A DNA stretch of 64,000 nucleotides from an uncultured Planococcus sp. (GCA_947502505.1 CANNAE010000002.1:310001-374000); one strand, 5' to 3'. Shown: positions 50,414-61,136, counted from the first letter of the stretch. Made by a program: numbers and translations. The notes: generated by a model from the letters alone, not told the origin.

Positions 50414-51325
50414 TTACTTTTGGGCTTTTTGTCCAGGCATATCGAGCGGCGTAAAATAGTACGAACAGTCAGGCCAGCCCAGTTCCTCGCTGAGGATATC
50501 AAAAGTCGTGCGGAAAAATTCCTGCATCGCTTGAGTGGGGTCTGGCGAGACGGCCACTTTATCGAGCATCAGGAAGTATTCGCTCAACGAAGCTTCAAAA
50601 TATGCCTCTTCAGGCTTTAAACGCTCGCTGTCGAGTTCTTTATTGACGAAGGGATACGGCAGCACAAAAAATGCCGGTACATCCACCTTGTCATCGCCAG
50701 TCCAAAATCCGCATTCGATGAAATGTTCATCGAACGCTGCTTTTTCGATCACTTTGTCTTCCGGATACGGCTGTCGGATACCTGGCAAAACGAGCGACGA
50801 GACATCAAATGTTCCCCAGAACAAGGCGGGCTTCATTTTTCTCGCTCTCAGCGGGGCGATAAACTTCAGCTGTGCTGCGGCCGCAAAGTGAAACAGTTTG
50901 AGTCCGCGTATCGCCTGTTCCCAGTTAAACGTCAGCGGCGCGTCGTCTTCGTTGAGATTATTGGTATACGCCATTTCCTGCGGCTTCGGGTTGATACTCA
51001 AGTGAATGCTTTTCGAGGCCAGCGCTTCGAAAATCTCTTTGAAATAGGTTTTGATCGACTTAGCTGTCTCGATCGGCACAGCCTGCACGTTTCCTTCCAC
51101 ATTGATGAACACGCGGCTTTCGTATATATCCAAGTCGATTTGAAACGCCTGATCCCCGTGGAACAATAAACCAGTCGTAAATCCGTTTGGTGTTATGGCG
51201 AGTGTTACATGCCCCCACTGAGGTTCTTGCTGGGCAGTTTCGAGTTTGATCTTGCCGAGGATTTGAGACAGTAAATGCAAAGTGAACTTCGTGTCGGCCC
51301 ATTCGGAATGCTTAACCACGTCCAT
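50414..51325 (-). CDS. DUF5996 family protein
   Basis: A 303-aa soluble protein of unknown function. The blocks W-G-H-V-T-L-A-I-T-P-N-G-F-T-T, F-W-G-T-F-D and F-F-V-L-P-Y are those of DUF5996 as I recall it, and the length is normal for the family. GAGGAGG precedes the ATG at 51325. It is a single-gene unit. Confidence 0.75.
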   Translation of the reverse strand: MDVVKHSEWADTKFTLHLLSQILGKIKLETAQQEPQWGHVTLAITPNGFTTGLLFHGDQAFQIDLDIYESRVFINVEGNVQAVPIETAKSIKTYFKEIFEALASKSIHLSINPKPQEMAYTNNLNEDDAPLTFNWEQAIRGLKLFHFAAAAQLKFIAPLRARKMKPALFWGTFDVSSLVLPGIRQPYPEDKVIEKAAFDEHFIECGFWTGDDKVDVPAFFVLPYPFVNKELDSERLKPEEAYFEASLSEYFLMLDKVAVSPDPTQAMQEFFRTTFDILSEELGWPDCSYYFTPLDMPGQKAQK

Positions 51326-51467
51326 TTCGTTTCCTCCTCTGGATTTGGAATCCATAAGCGTCGGCAGTGTCTATTACCCTTATATTCGACATGTCCTGCG
51401 ACTTTCCTATCGAAAGAATATTATGGAGCTGATTCAGACTATTAACTTAGTTGAAGTCAATTTAATA

Positions 51468-51505
51468 AAAAAGTCAATTCAGCTATTGTACTGAATCAAC
51501 TTTTT
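51468..51505. terminator. intrinsic terminator, left edge of the STAND gene region
   Basis: AAAAAGT-AATTCAG pairs with CTGAAT-AACTTTTT, with one internal mismatch. It lies 72 bases past the stop of the large NTPase gene on the minus strand. Confidence 0.7.
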
Positions 51506-51576
51506 GATTAGAACTATAATATTTAATGTAAATTAAGGCTAAGAAGCTCAGAGCTCAGATTATTAAGGTTATTATA

Positions 51577-54500
51577 TTAAAATCTGTCTTCCATTTGTAA
51601 ATCAATATATTCATCTAGAATTTCATATTGAGTTTCTCCTTCTTCGTCTAGCCACGTAACAAACCATTCCTCTTTCCTGCTACGAGAAGATCTCTTCTCC
51701 ATATAGAAATCCCACACTATTTCCATTTCAGAATCTAATAAATACTCTTCTAAATATTCTTTTTTGAAAAGTAAATTCCGTTCAAAGCCTAAGTACTGCG
51801 TATCCAAAGCAACAACTACTCCTTTTTCATTTTCCCATTTGCCTTCTCTTGTTTGTTTAAGATTAAAATATTTCACTAAATTAGAGGAAGGTAGTAAATA
51901 ACTGCATGAAGTCCTTTCTTTAGAAGCATATTCAATATTGCTTTCCCACACATAATCCCAAGTCATCTCTTCATATTCAACGGAATCATAATTGTCACTG
52001 TAATTCACGGTTTCGAAAGAAGGATGCCAATAGTATTCAAATGCGAACAGATTATAGTTACTTGGCCACTCAACACTCAAATTATTTTTACGCGTCGACT
52101 TTATTTCAATATATTTTTCTTTATCTACTTTAGATACAGAAATAGCCTTGGTTTTTACTACAAATTCATCTTTATCTACGAATTTTTCGCCGTTTCTTTT
52201 CTCCTGAATAAGTAGTTGACCAAGTGATATATAGTCTTGCCCGTCGAATTTATAACTTATAAATTTATTTAATTTTTCAAATTCTTTTTTGTTTTGAGCC
52301 CACTCAATACTTGGTTTCTTCGGAAGATTGTGGGTATGCAAACTATCAGTACTTTTCGGAGGATAATTTAATAAACTTGGGTCAATATTTCTTAAAAGAG
52401 GATAACAACTCTCTTCATAAGAATCCTTGTAACTTTTATTAATTTCAATTAAATGATCTTCTGCTTTTAGATCTTTTTCAAAGTTATTTATTCTTCCCCC
52501 ATCGCTTCCAGGCTGACTTAGCATTTCAAGCAACCTTTCACTTCTATCTGCTTGAAATTTTTGGTACTCATCCGAATATATTTTGACTTCTTCAAACACA
52601 GGATAATTGTCTTTTAACTTGGCAACTAATTCATATAACGCAATCCATTGATATTTTTTCCCTATACGCTCTGTATTATTAGAACGCCACCCATACTGTT
52701 TTAAGTCAGTGTCGTACTCTCCATGCAATACCTCATCGTATCCATAATCAATTATTCTCATCACAGCTATATTACTTAGACTTTGATCGTCGAATTGATT
52801 TTTCCACTCTCGTAAGACAGCTCCAAATACGTATCTTCCAAAATCTCCATAGCCGCCTGTCCCTCTTCCATATTCTGTAATCATAGAATTTACTATTATA
52901 TTAAATCCTCCGCTATTAATTCCTTCCTTTTTTTCTAATATTCTCCTTCTATCTTCTATATCTTCTAAAGAAAACTCCTTTTCATACCACGAGCTACTAT
53001 AAGGCGGATATATATTTTTATATTCATTACTAGTAATCATTTCTTTTTCAACAAGAAATAAGATTATACTTCTAGAGTAGTCCCTCACTAGAATATTTGG
53101 ATAAACTTCAGACCTTTGAAAGATTCTTATATATATCTCTTTAGCTATTTTATCTAAATGTGGCGTTTTGCCGATCCTTAAAATAGCTCCATAAGTGCTG
53201 GCAAGTACCCTCTCCAATACATACGGATCGTCTACATCGATAAAAACTTTCAAGTTTTTCAATATAATTGATGGATCTGATATATAAACTTTCACTAACG
53301 CGTGCGTCGCTGTATCTCTTATTTCACGATTTGTACTGGTAAAAAACCATCCGATACTAATAGCTATTAATTCTCGATTTTCACTTTTCAAATGTTTGAA
53401 ACTTAAGCTATCTGCCATAATTATGTCTATTAATTGATTAGGAATAGAAGTATTTTCGTTTACAAACATTGACCAATCACTATCTCTTACAGGCATCTCC
53501 ATAGATCTAAGATATTTATTTAAAAATCTCGCATTAATGGGTGATTCTCCGATGTATGATTGTTTTAATAAACGTTCATACACTAAGTTATTTAAGTCAG
53601 TGTTTTTATCTAAACAAAATTCAATCCATTCCAATGTTTTTGCATCCATATTTTTAACGTTTCTCCATGACAACCCTCTAATAAAAGCGTCAGCAATATA
53701 ATAATTAATTGACCCCCCATCTATTGTATCCAGGAATTCTTTATTTACTTTTTCGGGAATTAATATTGATAATGCTTCATAAATTGCAATGTAAAATGGA
53801 TCTTCACTAGATAACAAATCTTCAAAAAATCTATTATCTCTAAAATATTTATCTATTAAGAGATCGGCGATATAAATATCTGAAAATCTTTCGTATGTAA
53901 AATAAACTATTTCTTTACCATCATACCTATTAATTGTTAAAAGATTCTCCTCTTCCAAACCTGATGCTATTTCTCGGTACCCTATTGTATAAGGCTCTGC
54001 TACTTCTTTTAAAATTTTGTAAAGATGGTCTATTCCAATAGTTTGAGATTTGTTCATTAAGGATTCTTTAGCTATCTCCTTTAAAATTCTATCTACTATA
54101 TTTATAGAACTTGGATAAGAAAATCGTTGATCAATAGATAAACGATTATTAATTTTTGATGTGTATTTTTCTAGCACTTCTACAATACTCCATCCTTTAT
54201 AATCTTTATACTCGTCATGCATTACTTCACAATATATTTGTAAGAACAGTGGATTATAACACTCACTTTCTAAGCTAGGGAAGATAACAGGATTCACTTT
54301 ATAATGGTGAAAAAAAGGTTCTAAGGTTTCAAGGTTTGAATCTATAAACCCCCTGTGTTCAATGCTAGTTAGAGGAAAATCATCATAAATATTATCCGGT
54401 ATCACACTTCTCATGAAATTACTTCTAACTGTTATAACTATTGATATGTTTTTAAACTCTTTGACAATATTTAAGAAATTAAGCAAGTAATTTTTCCAAA

Positions 54501-55794
54501 ATAATTTTCCACTCCCTTCATTCAAAGCATCAATCATAATAATAGTCTTCTTATTAATCGCCTTTGCCCTTCTATCGAATTCCTTCAGAAAACTTTCAGT
54601 CGATCCTTTGAAATCCAATAAACTAAAAATTTGTTTAAAGGGAGGTTCTTGTGAATTTAAATGTTGTCCTAAAATCAAAAAGACAATATGACCAGACTTA
54701 TTAAGTTTTACAGCGTTGTCTGCTAATAAGTGAGACTTCCCTATTCCTCCATCTCCATGTATTAATAAATAAGGGGTGTTAATCAAAGCAGGTACGAAAG
54801 ATTCGATAAAGTCATAAAGACTTTTTGAAAACATATGTATGTCATTCATTAACGATGTAATTTGAATTCTCTTATTGGCTTCAAGGTTAATTTCATCTCT
54901 AGTCAATGCATGCCTTATTTCAACTAGACATTTTGTATAATCATTAATTTTATTTATAAAATCTTGTAGCTTCTCTTCTTGATAAAAATTTTCATCATTA
55001 AATTCTAGTTGCTCGAGATACTTAATAATCACTTCTGGTTTGACTGATTCAAAATATTTTTGAAATATTTTTTCCTCTATTAAAACACGATCCAAACTTC
55101 TTATTTTCGAACTCAAAACAGTTACTTTCGACGCCACCTCATCGAATAGTTTCTCCTCGCTTGCCAAAGCTTCAAAAATAATATTCATATCTGTCTCTAC
55201 ATTTGCATCTGAAATATATCTCTTACCTAAATCAAAAATACTTCGTTCAAGTAACTTTTCTATTTTCTCTTCAGTGAAAACTTTTAAATGGGCCTTTTCT
55301 TGGATTTCTAATAGATTTTCATCCAGGTGTTCTTTTATATCCACTGAGTTTTCTAAAATACTACTTTGAATGTTTGCAATCATACTTTGCTCATTCGACT
55401 TAAAATTTTGATTTCGAAAATCTATTAAGTAATTAAGTAGGTCCTCGAAATATCTAGAAACATCAGGTTCTGTTTCAATTTCTCTTAAACCAGCTATTTT
55501 TCTATTTTCATTAATGTCATTCATTGCTAAATTTGAAAGTTGTACAATAAAATCTTTTTGTTCGATCGGGACAAAAGTAGCTCCAAATACATATTCGAAA
55601 ATCAACAGCCCACTTTCTTCTTTATTTAAAAAATTTTGAAAAGTGTACGAATCCACAAATGAATTCTCAAAATTCGATCTAAAATCTTTTATTTTTTTTA
55701 ATTTCCATTTAAATTTAATTTTTTCTATATAACTTCCTGTAATATGATTTGCTAACTTAGCTATTATAGGTTTGACTAAAAACCATATTTCCAT
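51577..55794 (-). CDS. large STAND-type P-loop NTPase, candidate antiphage protein
   Basis: A 1405-aa protein far more AT-rich than its neighbours. Residues 1-330 are helical and carry no motif I know. The central P-loop domain has Walker A H-G-D-G-G-I-G-K353-S (346-354) and Walker B I-I-M-I-D-A-L-N-E-G (418-427), followed by a helical region to about 700 typical of NACHT/STAND ATPases, and about 700 more residues of helical repeats (HEAT-like) ending in a Trp/Tyr/Glu-rich domain. This sensor-switch-effector layout is that of Avs and other bacterial NLR-like defence proteins. AAGGGAG supports the ATG at 55794 (an ATG two codons upstream is too close to it). The gene is solitary. No known effector domain is visible, so the killing activity is an open question. 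Confidence 0.75.
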   Translation of the reverse strand: MEIWFLVKPIIAKLANHITGSYIEKIKFKWKLKKIKDFRSNFENSFVDSYTFQNFLNKEESGLLIFEYVFGATFVPIEQKDFIVQLSNLAMNDINENRKIAGLREIETEPDVSRYFEDLLNYLIDFRNQNFKSNEQSMIANIQSSILENSVDIKEHLDENLLEIQEKAHLKVFTEEKIEKLLERSIFDLGKRYISDANVETDMNIIFEALASEEKLFDEVASKVTVLSSKIRSLDRVLIEEKIFQKYFESVKPEVIIKYLEQLEFNDENFYQEEKLQDFINKINDYTKCLVEIRHALTRDEINLEANKRIQITSLMNDIHMFSKSLYDFIESFVPALINTPYLLIHGDGGIGKSHLLADNAVKLNKSGHIVFLILGQHLNSQEPPFKQIFSLLDFKGSTESFLKEFDRRAKAINKKTIIMIDALNEGSGKLFWKNYLLNFLNIVKEFKNISIVITVRSNFMRSVIPDNIYDDFPLTSIEHRGFIDSNLETLEPFFHHYKVNPVIFPSLESECYNPLFLQIYCEVMHDEYKDYKGWSIVEVLEKYTSKINNRLSIDQRFSYPSSINIVDRILKEIAKESLMNKSQTIGIDHLYKILKEVAEPYTIGYREIASGLEEENLLTINRYDGKEIVYFTYERFSDIYIADLLIDKYFRDNRFFEDLLSSEDPFYIAIYEALSILIPEKVNKEFLDTIDGGSINYYIADAFIRGLSWRNVKNMDAKTLEWIEFCLDKNTDLNNLVYERLLKQSYIGESPINARFLNKYLRSMEMPVRDSDWSMFVNENTSIPNQLIDIIMADSLSFKHLKSENRELIAISIGWFFTSTNREIRDTATHALVKVYISDPSIILKNLKVFIDVDDPYVLERVLASTYGAILRIGKTPHLDKIAKEIYIRIFQRSEVYPNILVRDYSRSIILFLVEKEMITSNEYKNIYPPYSSSWYEKEFSLEDIEDRRRILEKKEGINSGGFNIIVNSMITEYGRGTGGYGDFGRYVFGAVLREWKNQFDDQSLSNIAVMRIIDYGYDEVLHGEYDTDLKQYGWRSNNTERIGKKYQWIALYELVAKLKDNYPVFEEVKIYSDEYQKFQADRSERLLEMLSQPGSDGGRINNFEKDLKAEDHLIEINKSYKDSYEESCYPLLRNIDPSLLNYPPKSTDSLHTHNLPKKPSIEWAQNKKEFEKLNKFISYKFDGQDYISLGQLLIQEKRNGEKFVDKDEFVVKTKAISVSKVDKEKYIEIKSTRKNNLSVEWPSNYNLFAFEYYWHPSFETVNYSDNYDSVEYEEMTWDYVWESNIEYASKERTSCSYLLPSSNLVKYFNLKQTREGKWENEKGVVVALDTQYLGFERNLLFKKEYLEEYLLDSEMEIVWDFYMEKRSSRSRKEEWFVTWLDEEGETQYEILDEYIDLQMEDRF

Positions 55795-55935
55795 ATGCAT
55801 TTCTCCCTTTCAATTTTATTAAATTATTTAAATAACTTTATTTGCAAATTAAGCATACTTAAATTTGATATTGTAGCTTTTTGGTTTTTAATTTTGTCCT
55901 CCAAATTAATTTCATTACTTTTCACGATTCTACCC

Positions 55936-56229
55936 CTACCACATCGCTGTTACAAAGAAAGCCCATAGTGCAGCAGCAGGTACCACATTGAATAAAAAGA
56001 TTGCATATAGTTCACAATGAGTGTGGAATTTTTCCTGACGTTTAATCTATAGAAGCAATCGATACTCTGATACGACGTATAATAATATTCCCGCCACTGT
56101 CACTCCCGTCAAATAGTGAATGGAAGTAACCAACACCATATGTTACCCCAAAATAGGTCATTTATTGACTGAATATACAAAAAATAGCCAATAAAAAAAT
56201 CAACAGTAAACTCTATTGTAGTTTTTCAT
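55936..56229 (-). pseudogene. decayed small membrane protein gene
   Basis: On the minus strand an ATG at 56229 with GGAG upstream is followed by hydrophobic coding that shifts frame twice. The second half (M-V-L-V-T-S-I-H-Y-L-T-G-V...) reads through to a TAG at 55936-55938 apart from one in-frame TAG after L-L-L. The residues after that stop (R-Q-E-K-F-H-T-H-C-E-L-Y-A-I-F-L-F-N-V-V-P-A-A-A-L-W) are clearly protein-like. I read it as a formerly intact protein of about 95 residues with three membrane segments. Confidence 0.5.
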
Positions 56230-56254
56230 TTTTTTCTCCTTATTCAAATCTTAG

Positions 56255-58051
56255 TCAGTGTTTTTCAGTCAGCTCCAAATACTCTTCAATGGCCGATGTC
56301 AGCGATTTCTGGGCATCTCGCCAGAACGCTACTTGCGTAATGTCCGCTTCGAGATAATATTCGCCCAATTGCTCAACTGTCATTTTCCCGGAATCGCGCA
56401 ATAACGCATCATACCGCTCCGGAAATCCACCGGGTTGCTGTTTGGCTTGTTCGTACACGCCATTGCTAAACAAATAGCCGATCGTGTACGGGATATTGTA
56501 GAACGCTTTTTCAGCATCATAAAAATGTCCGATGAACATCCATTTGTGAAGCGCCAATTCCTCGACCAATCCGCCGTAGATGTCATTTTCCACCTCTGCG
56601 ATCAAGGTCTTGATCTGCTCCGCCGAAATCATGCCGCTTGCCCGTTGCTCGTAAAACTTTTTCTCAAAGCGGAACATATTCGGCACGCTCACGACGTATT
56701 TCAAACCGTCACGGATCTTCATTTCTAGCATAGCGAGACGTCCGCTTTCGTCTTGCGTCTGATCGATGACGGCATCCAGCACCAGATTCTCCATAAACGT
56801 AGAAGCCGTTTCTGCCACACTTACGCCTTTTTGCTGCGCAAGCGCCGGTTCGTCGTGAAGGATGTAGTTATGGTAAGCGTGTCCCAGTTCGTGCGCCAAA
56901 GTGACCAAATCCTGATAAGTATCACGATACGTCAGGAAGATCCGGCTTTCTTTAGCCACTGGCATCGACGCACAAAAGCCTCCTTCTGCTTTGCCCGGCC
57001 GGTTTTCGGCTTCGATCCAGTCTTGGTCAAAAGCCCGATCGGCGAAATTGCCGAGCTTGTCGCTAAACTGGTGGAATTGCTTGCTGATGGCCGTTTTCAC
57101 CGCCGCAAAATCCACTTTGTCGGACAGTGAAAAAACTGGCGTCTCCAGATCAGACCAACTCGCTTGCTCCAGCCCTGCCACTTTCAACTTGCGCTCTATG
57201 TATGCTCTGTACAAGTCCCGGTTGCCATCGATAGCCGTCAACATCGCATCAATCGATGCTTCCTGGATCCGGTTATGCTCGAGCATCTCTTTTAATTTAT
57301 TGTCCCAGCCCCGCTGTTCATAAATAGCCAAACGGGATCCAGCTACACGGTTCAAAATGGCTGCAACGGTCTCAGCGTGCGTCTCGCATACTTCATCAAC
57401 AGCTCTAACGGCTTGAAGTCGGCTTTCGCGATCTTTGCCGTTTACTGCTTCATTCAAAGCCTGCCCGATGGATACGTCCTGCCGCTTGCCGTCCAATTCA
57501 AGCGAAACCCTTAACTTGGTCAAGACTAGTTCATGCTGCTGTTCCCAGCCTGATAAACCATTGACGGACAGCGCACTGATCACTCGCTCCAGTTCAACCG
57601 GCAACCGGTCTTTGACCATCTGCCTTCTTTCGTTCAAATAGAAAGACAGTTCCTGTACGCAGCCGGCAGCGGTAAACGCTTGCCACTCCGCATCAGGGAA
57701 TTCGGCAAAGGCTTGATCCAAACCAATCTGCAACGAAGCGAGGCTCGCTTTTAATGCCGCGCTTTCGTCCATCAAAGCAATCGACGCTTGATCCGCCACA
57801 TTTTCCGCATATGCGCAAATGGCAAAATCATCAAGCTGCTCCCAACCGAGCAAGGCAGTTTGAAATTGGTCAATGACCTCCAGCAAAGCGTCGCCGTCCG
57901 ACTTCTCCATTTGGCGGTAGCTTTCCAATTGCCCAGCCGCCTGTTCGAGTGTATGCCGCAACTCGGCTATAAACGCTTTCAATTCTACCGATTGGCTCGT
58001 TCCATCATATAAAGATGTTAAATCCCATGTTTGTGCAGTTGTCTGTTCCAC
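56255..58051 (-). CDS. pepF: oligoendopeptidase F family (peptidase M3)
   Basis: A 598-aa cytoplasmic zinc metallopeptidase that cuts oligopeptides of about 7-17 residues. The zinc motif is H387-E-L-G-H391, with the downstream glutamate in the E-T-A-S-T-F-M-E segment. The length is that of PepF. It starts with GTG at 58051, behind AGGGGATT. Its substrate range complements the dipeptidase and iminopeptidase-like enzymes in the peptide operon. Confidence 0.92.
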   Translation of the reverse strand: MEQTTAQTWDLTSLYDGTSQSVELKAFIAELRHTLEQAAGQLESYRQMEKSDGDALLEVIDQFQTALLGWEQLDDFAICAYAENVADQASIALMDESAALKASLASLQIGLDQAFAEFPDAEWQAFTAAGCVQELSFYLNERRQMVKDRLPVELERVISALSVNGLSGWEQQHELVLTKLRVSLELDGKRQDVSIGQALNEAVNGKDRESRLQAVRAVDEVCETHAETVAAILNRVAGSRLAIYEQRGWDNKLKEMLEHNRIQEASIDAMLTAIDGNRDLYRAYIERKLKVAGLEQASWSDLETPVFSLSDKVDFAAVKTAISKQFHQFSDKLGNFADRAFDQDWIEAENRPGKAEGGFCASMPVAKESRIFLTYRDTYQDLVTLAHELGHAYHNYILHDEPALAQQKGVSVAETASTFMENLVLDAVIDQTQDESGRLAMLEMKIRDGLKYVVSVPNMFRFEKKFYEQRASGMISAEQIKTLIAEVENDIYGGLVEELALHKWMFIGHFYDAEKAFYNIPYTIGYLFSNGVYEQAKQQPGGFPERYDALLRDSGKMTVEQLGEYYLEADITQVAFWRDAQKSLTSAIEEYLELTEKH

Positions 58052-58164
58052 GGATAATCCCCTTTTTGTCTACGGCAGCCTCTGCCGCCTTATTTACACG
58101 CCTCTATACTCATTCTTCTTTTTCCTTAAAATCCCTTTTTCAAATGAAGAGGCGGCCGCCGAAA

Positions 58165-58986
58165 CTATTTCGGTTCATTACCGGGACGCGTGGATTCGCT
58201 TTCGACTTCAATCATCCAGGAGAGGATCGTAGTACTGTCGCGGACGTTCTTTTCTTTAATCTCTTCTAGCAGCGCCTGTACGCCTTCTATATTGGATCCC
58301 GCTTTAAAGGGTTTAGCCACTTCCAGCGGTTGCGAGAAGTCGGTGTTCGGGCATTCCACAAGCCCATCGGTCGTCAGCAAGATGTGATTAGCGCCTTTTC
58401 GCAATTCTTTCGTACCTATGCTATAGCAAGGAACCGGCAAATCGAAAGTGTTCACTTTGCCGATCCATTCGTAGAAGCTGCGGTGATTTTGCTGCATTTC
58501 GCCGAGCGCTTCGAGTTCAGGGTGAAACAGGTACAATAGGCAGTCGCCGACAGACAACCACCAAAGAAATTTTCCTTTTCGTGCGGTACACAAGACCGCG
58601 GTTTCGCCTTGCACTTCTTTGCATGCTCTTTTAAAGCTTTCGCTATCAAAGCTCGCCAGCAAGATTTCCGATAGCTGGCTGAATGCTTGTTTTTCCGGCA
58701 ACTTTAAAGCTTCATTGATCGAAGGTTCCAAACGGTTGATTTCCGCTATAACGAGCTCCGCGCTTTCGGCCGTTTGATGGGCATCCAATAAGACGGTAAA
58801 TTCCCAGTCTTCCTCCGCGTTCACCCAAACCAGGCAGCCGTCTTCATTTTTCGTTTGCCCTGCTGTTGAATTGCCCCCAAACCGCCCGATCGTCACAGGG
58901 CCGATTTGTTGAATATCGGGCTGGTCGACAAAAGACTGTTCGCTGCCGACCCAATTGAATGATGTATGCTCTTTTATATTCGCCAT
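58165..58986 (-). CDS. PP2C family protein phosphatase
   Basis: A 273-aa Ser/Thr phosphatase of the PP2C (PPM) type. Metal-binding acids are recognisable in N-E-D-G, L-L-D-A-H (canonical D-G-H-G), L-T-T-D-G-L and R-D-S-T-T-I. The second motif is degenerate (D-A-H for D-G-H-G), but all the acids are kept, so activity is likely. GGAGGTAC precedes the ATG. Upstream and same strand as pepF, but with about 110 bases between them. Substrate unknown. Confidence 0.85.
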   Translation of the reverse strand: MANIKEHTSFNWVGSEQSFVDQPDIQQIGPVTIGRFGGNSTAGQTKNEDGCLVWVNAEEDWEFTVLLDAHQTAESAELVIAEINRLEPSINEALKLPEKQAFSQLSEILLASFDSESFKRACKEVQGETAVLCTARKGKFLWWLSVGDCLLYLFHPELEALGEMQQNHRSFYEWIGKVNTFDLPVPCYSIGTKELRKGANHILLTTDGLVECPNTDFSQPLEVAKPFKAGSNIEGVQALLEEIKEKNVRDSTTILSWMIEVESESTRPGNEPK

Positions 58987-59092
58987 CTGCTTGTACCTCC
59001 GGATTCTCGGGTCTTGTTCCGACCCGTAAAAGATTTGTCAAAAGGATTAAGAACTTTCGTTTAGTATACGGGAAGCCTGTGATTTTCTGCAT

Positions 59093-59126
59093 AAAAAAAT
59101 GGAAGATCTGCTCATGCAGACCCTCC
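59093..59126 (-). terminator. intrinsic terminator of the DrrAB-type exporter
   Basis: GGAAGATCTGC pairs with GCAGACCCTCC with small mismatches around TCAT; a run of seven T follows on the minus strand. Confidence 0.75.
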
Positions 59127-59140
59127 GGCTAAGTTCATGC

Positions 59141-59983
59141 TTATTCTTTTCTCCGATACAGATACATCGTCAGCGGCGCGAAAATCACCACAAAAATCGC
59201 GGATACGACAACCACCCAGCCAACTTGCTCCAACGTACCATTGCCGTGCATCAATCCGCGAACCGCAGTGGCGAGGATGGAAATCGGATTGATATTGACG
59301 AAGCCCTGCAGCCAAGACGGCAAAGTCGATGGATCGACGAATACATTGCTGACAAAAGTCAGCGGAAACACGACCAAAAAGCTGACCATCATTAGAGATT
59401 TTTCAGAGCGCATGATGATGCCGGCAGCCGTCCAGATCCATGAGAAGCTGAACGAAAACAATAAGATGACCAGCACCGCGCCCACGACACCGAGCGCTCC
59501 GCCTTCCGGGCGAAAACCGAGAATCAGCCCGAGGCCGATCATAATGGCTGACGCCAGCGAGTAGCGGATGACATCGACGAGCAAGGCGCCGATCAAAGCG
59601 GAAGGCAGCCAAATCGGCAAGGTGCGGAAACGGTCGAAGATGCCTTTTCGGATATCGTTATTCAAGTCGATGCCAGTGTACATCGTAATTTGCGAGACTG
59701 TCATAACCAAAATTCCAGGCAATAGAAACTGCAAATACTCTCCTGTAGAACCGGCAATCGCGCCGCCGAATAAATAGGTGAACATCAAGAGAAAGATAAT
59801 CGGAAACACCGTAACGTCAAACATCTGCTCCGGCACGTGCTTGATCCGAAGCAGCGCACGGTGGGCAAACGCCATGGTCGACGCCATCGCACTCGGCGGA
59901 TCCGGCCGCTTGCCGCCCGCAACTGCGTTGATTGGATGGACTTCTTCAAAATCCGTTCTGTCTTGTTCGATCTGCACGCTCAT
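59141..59983 (-). CDS. ABC-2 type exporter permease (DrrB-like)
   Basis: A 280-aa membrane protein with six hydrophobic segments of the ABC-2 type and the conserved amphipathic stretch [22 protein letters not shown]-terminal 35 residues are cytoplasmic and polar. The ATG overlaps the ATPase stop (ATGA), with GAGGAAAACTC before it. It exports a hydrophobic compound with its partner ATPase; daunorubicin-resistance homologues suggest a drug or lipid-like substrate. Confidence 0.88.
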   Translation of the reverse strand: MSVQIEQDRTDFEEVHPINAVAGGKRPDPPSAMASTMAFAHRALLRIKHVPEQMFDVTVFPIIFLLMFTYLFGGAIAGSTGEYLQFLLPGILVMTVSQITMYTGIDLNNDIRKGIFDRFRTLPIWLPSALIGALLVDVIRYSLASAIMIGLGLILGFRPEGGALGVVGAVLVILLFSFSFSWIWTAAGIIMRSEKSLMMVSFLVVFPLTFVSNVFVDPSTLPSWLQGFVNINPISILATAVRGLMHGNGTLEQVGWVVVVSAIFVVIFAPLTMYLYRRKE

Positions 59984-60972
59984 GAGTTTTCCTCCTCAGT
60001 CGGGTGATCGCTGGCGGATTGTCCGGTCAATGTCAAAAATACTTCATCCAGGCTCGGCCGCCCGAGTGAAAAATCACTGATGCCGATTTTTTCTTTGCCC
60101 AGTTCCCCAAGCGCTTCTGCCACGATGGAAGAATCTTTCGCCTGGGCGCTCAAGGTCACGCCGTCGGTAGAGACATGGACCGCCACACCGAGTTTTTGCT
60201 CAATAATGGACGCCGCTTTAGACTGGTCCGCCGCCTCCAGCAATTGCACAGTCAATGTGCCTGTCCCGACCGATGCCTTCAATTCGCTGCTCGTGCCTTC
60301 TGCGATGATTTTACCTCGGTTGATCACCGCAATCCGGTCCGCAAGCTGGTCCGCTTCCTCCAAATTTTGTGTCGTTAACAACACCGTCGTCCCTGTCCCC
60401 ACAAGTGCGCGAACGATCTCCCAGACCTGGTTGCGGCTGCGCGGGTCGAGTCCGGTCGTCGGCTCATCGAGAAATAACAGGTCGGGTGTCACGACGATGC
60501 TTGCCGCGATATCGATGCGCCGCCTCATACCGCCCGAATATTTTTTTACTTGCCTTTTTGCTGCCTGTTGTAAGCCGAATGCCGACAGCAATTCCTCCGC
60601 CCGCCGTTTCGCCTCTTTGGTTGTGTAGCCCATCAGCCTCGATATGAGCACCAAGTTTTCAATTCCGGTCAGGTCCTCGTCAATTGATGCATACTGGCCC
60701 GTCAAACTGATGCGGCTTTTGATGGCGGTACTTTCAGTTTTCAAATCATGGCCGAAAATCGTAGCCGTGCCGCCGTCCGGCTTAATCAAGGTCGACAGCA
60801 TGCGGATCGTCGTCGTTTTTCCTGCCCCGTTCGGCCCTAAAAAACCGTAAACCGTGCCTCTTGGGATCGCCAAATCCACGCCGTCTACCGCCCGTTCTTT
60901 TCCGTACACTTTTACCAGTCCCGCCGCTTCTACAGCCAAGCCGTTCGCTTGCTCCCGCTTTCTTGTTTCCAT
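59980..60972 (-). CDS. ABC exporter ATP-binding protein (DrrA-like)
   Basis: A 330-aa ABC ATPase with Walker [10 protein letters not shown], signature Y-S-G-G-M-R-R-R-I, Walker [13 protein letters not shown] and the C-terminal extension of DrrA (daunorubicin-resistance type) ATPases. AAAAGGTGAG supports the ATG at 60972. In the upstream region (60973-61106) is AGAAC-aaac-GTTCT (61063-61076), an inverted repeat that could be a regulator site. No regulator gene adjoins it. Confidence 0.9.
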   Translation of the reverse strand: METRKREQANGLAVEAAGLVKVYGKERAVDGVDLAIPRGTVYGFLGPNGAGKTTTIRMLSTLIKPDGGTATIFGHDLKTESTAIKSRISLTGQYASIDEDLTGIENLVLISRLMGYTTKEAKRRAEELLSAFGLQQAAKRQVKKYSGGMRRRIDIAASIVVTPDLLFLDEPTTGLDPRSRNQVWEIVRALVGTGTTVLLTTQNLEEADQLADRIAVINRGKIIAEGTSSELKASVGTGTLTVQLLEAADQSKAASIIEQKLGVAVHVSTDGVTLSAQAKDSSIVAEALGELGKEKIGISDFSLGRPSLDEVFLTLTGQSASDHPTEEENS

Positions 60973-61106
60973 GCTTCTCACCTTTTCTTTTGAAGGATAG
61001 ATTCATGTGATGATGGCTTTAATTATAAACCAATTGGCTGAATATTCGTTCTTTTATTTCATTATAGAACAAACGTTCTTATTTATCCACTATTATTTTG
61101 CCTAAA

Positions 61107-61136
61107 AGAAAAACTCCCGCCATTTGGCAGGAGCTT
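61107..61136 (-). terminator. intrinsic terminator of fabH
   Basis: CTCCCGCC and GGCAGGAG pair around ATTT, with a T run on the minus strand. It lies 13 bases beyond the fabH stop. Confidence 0.85.
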
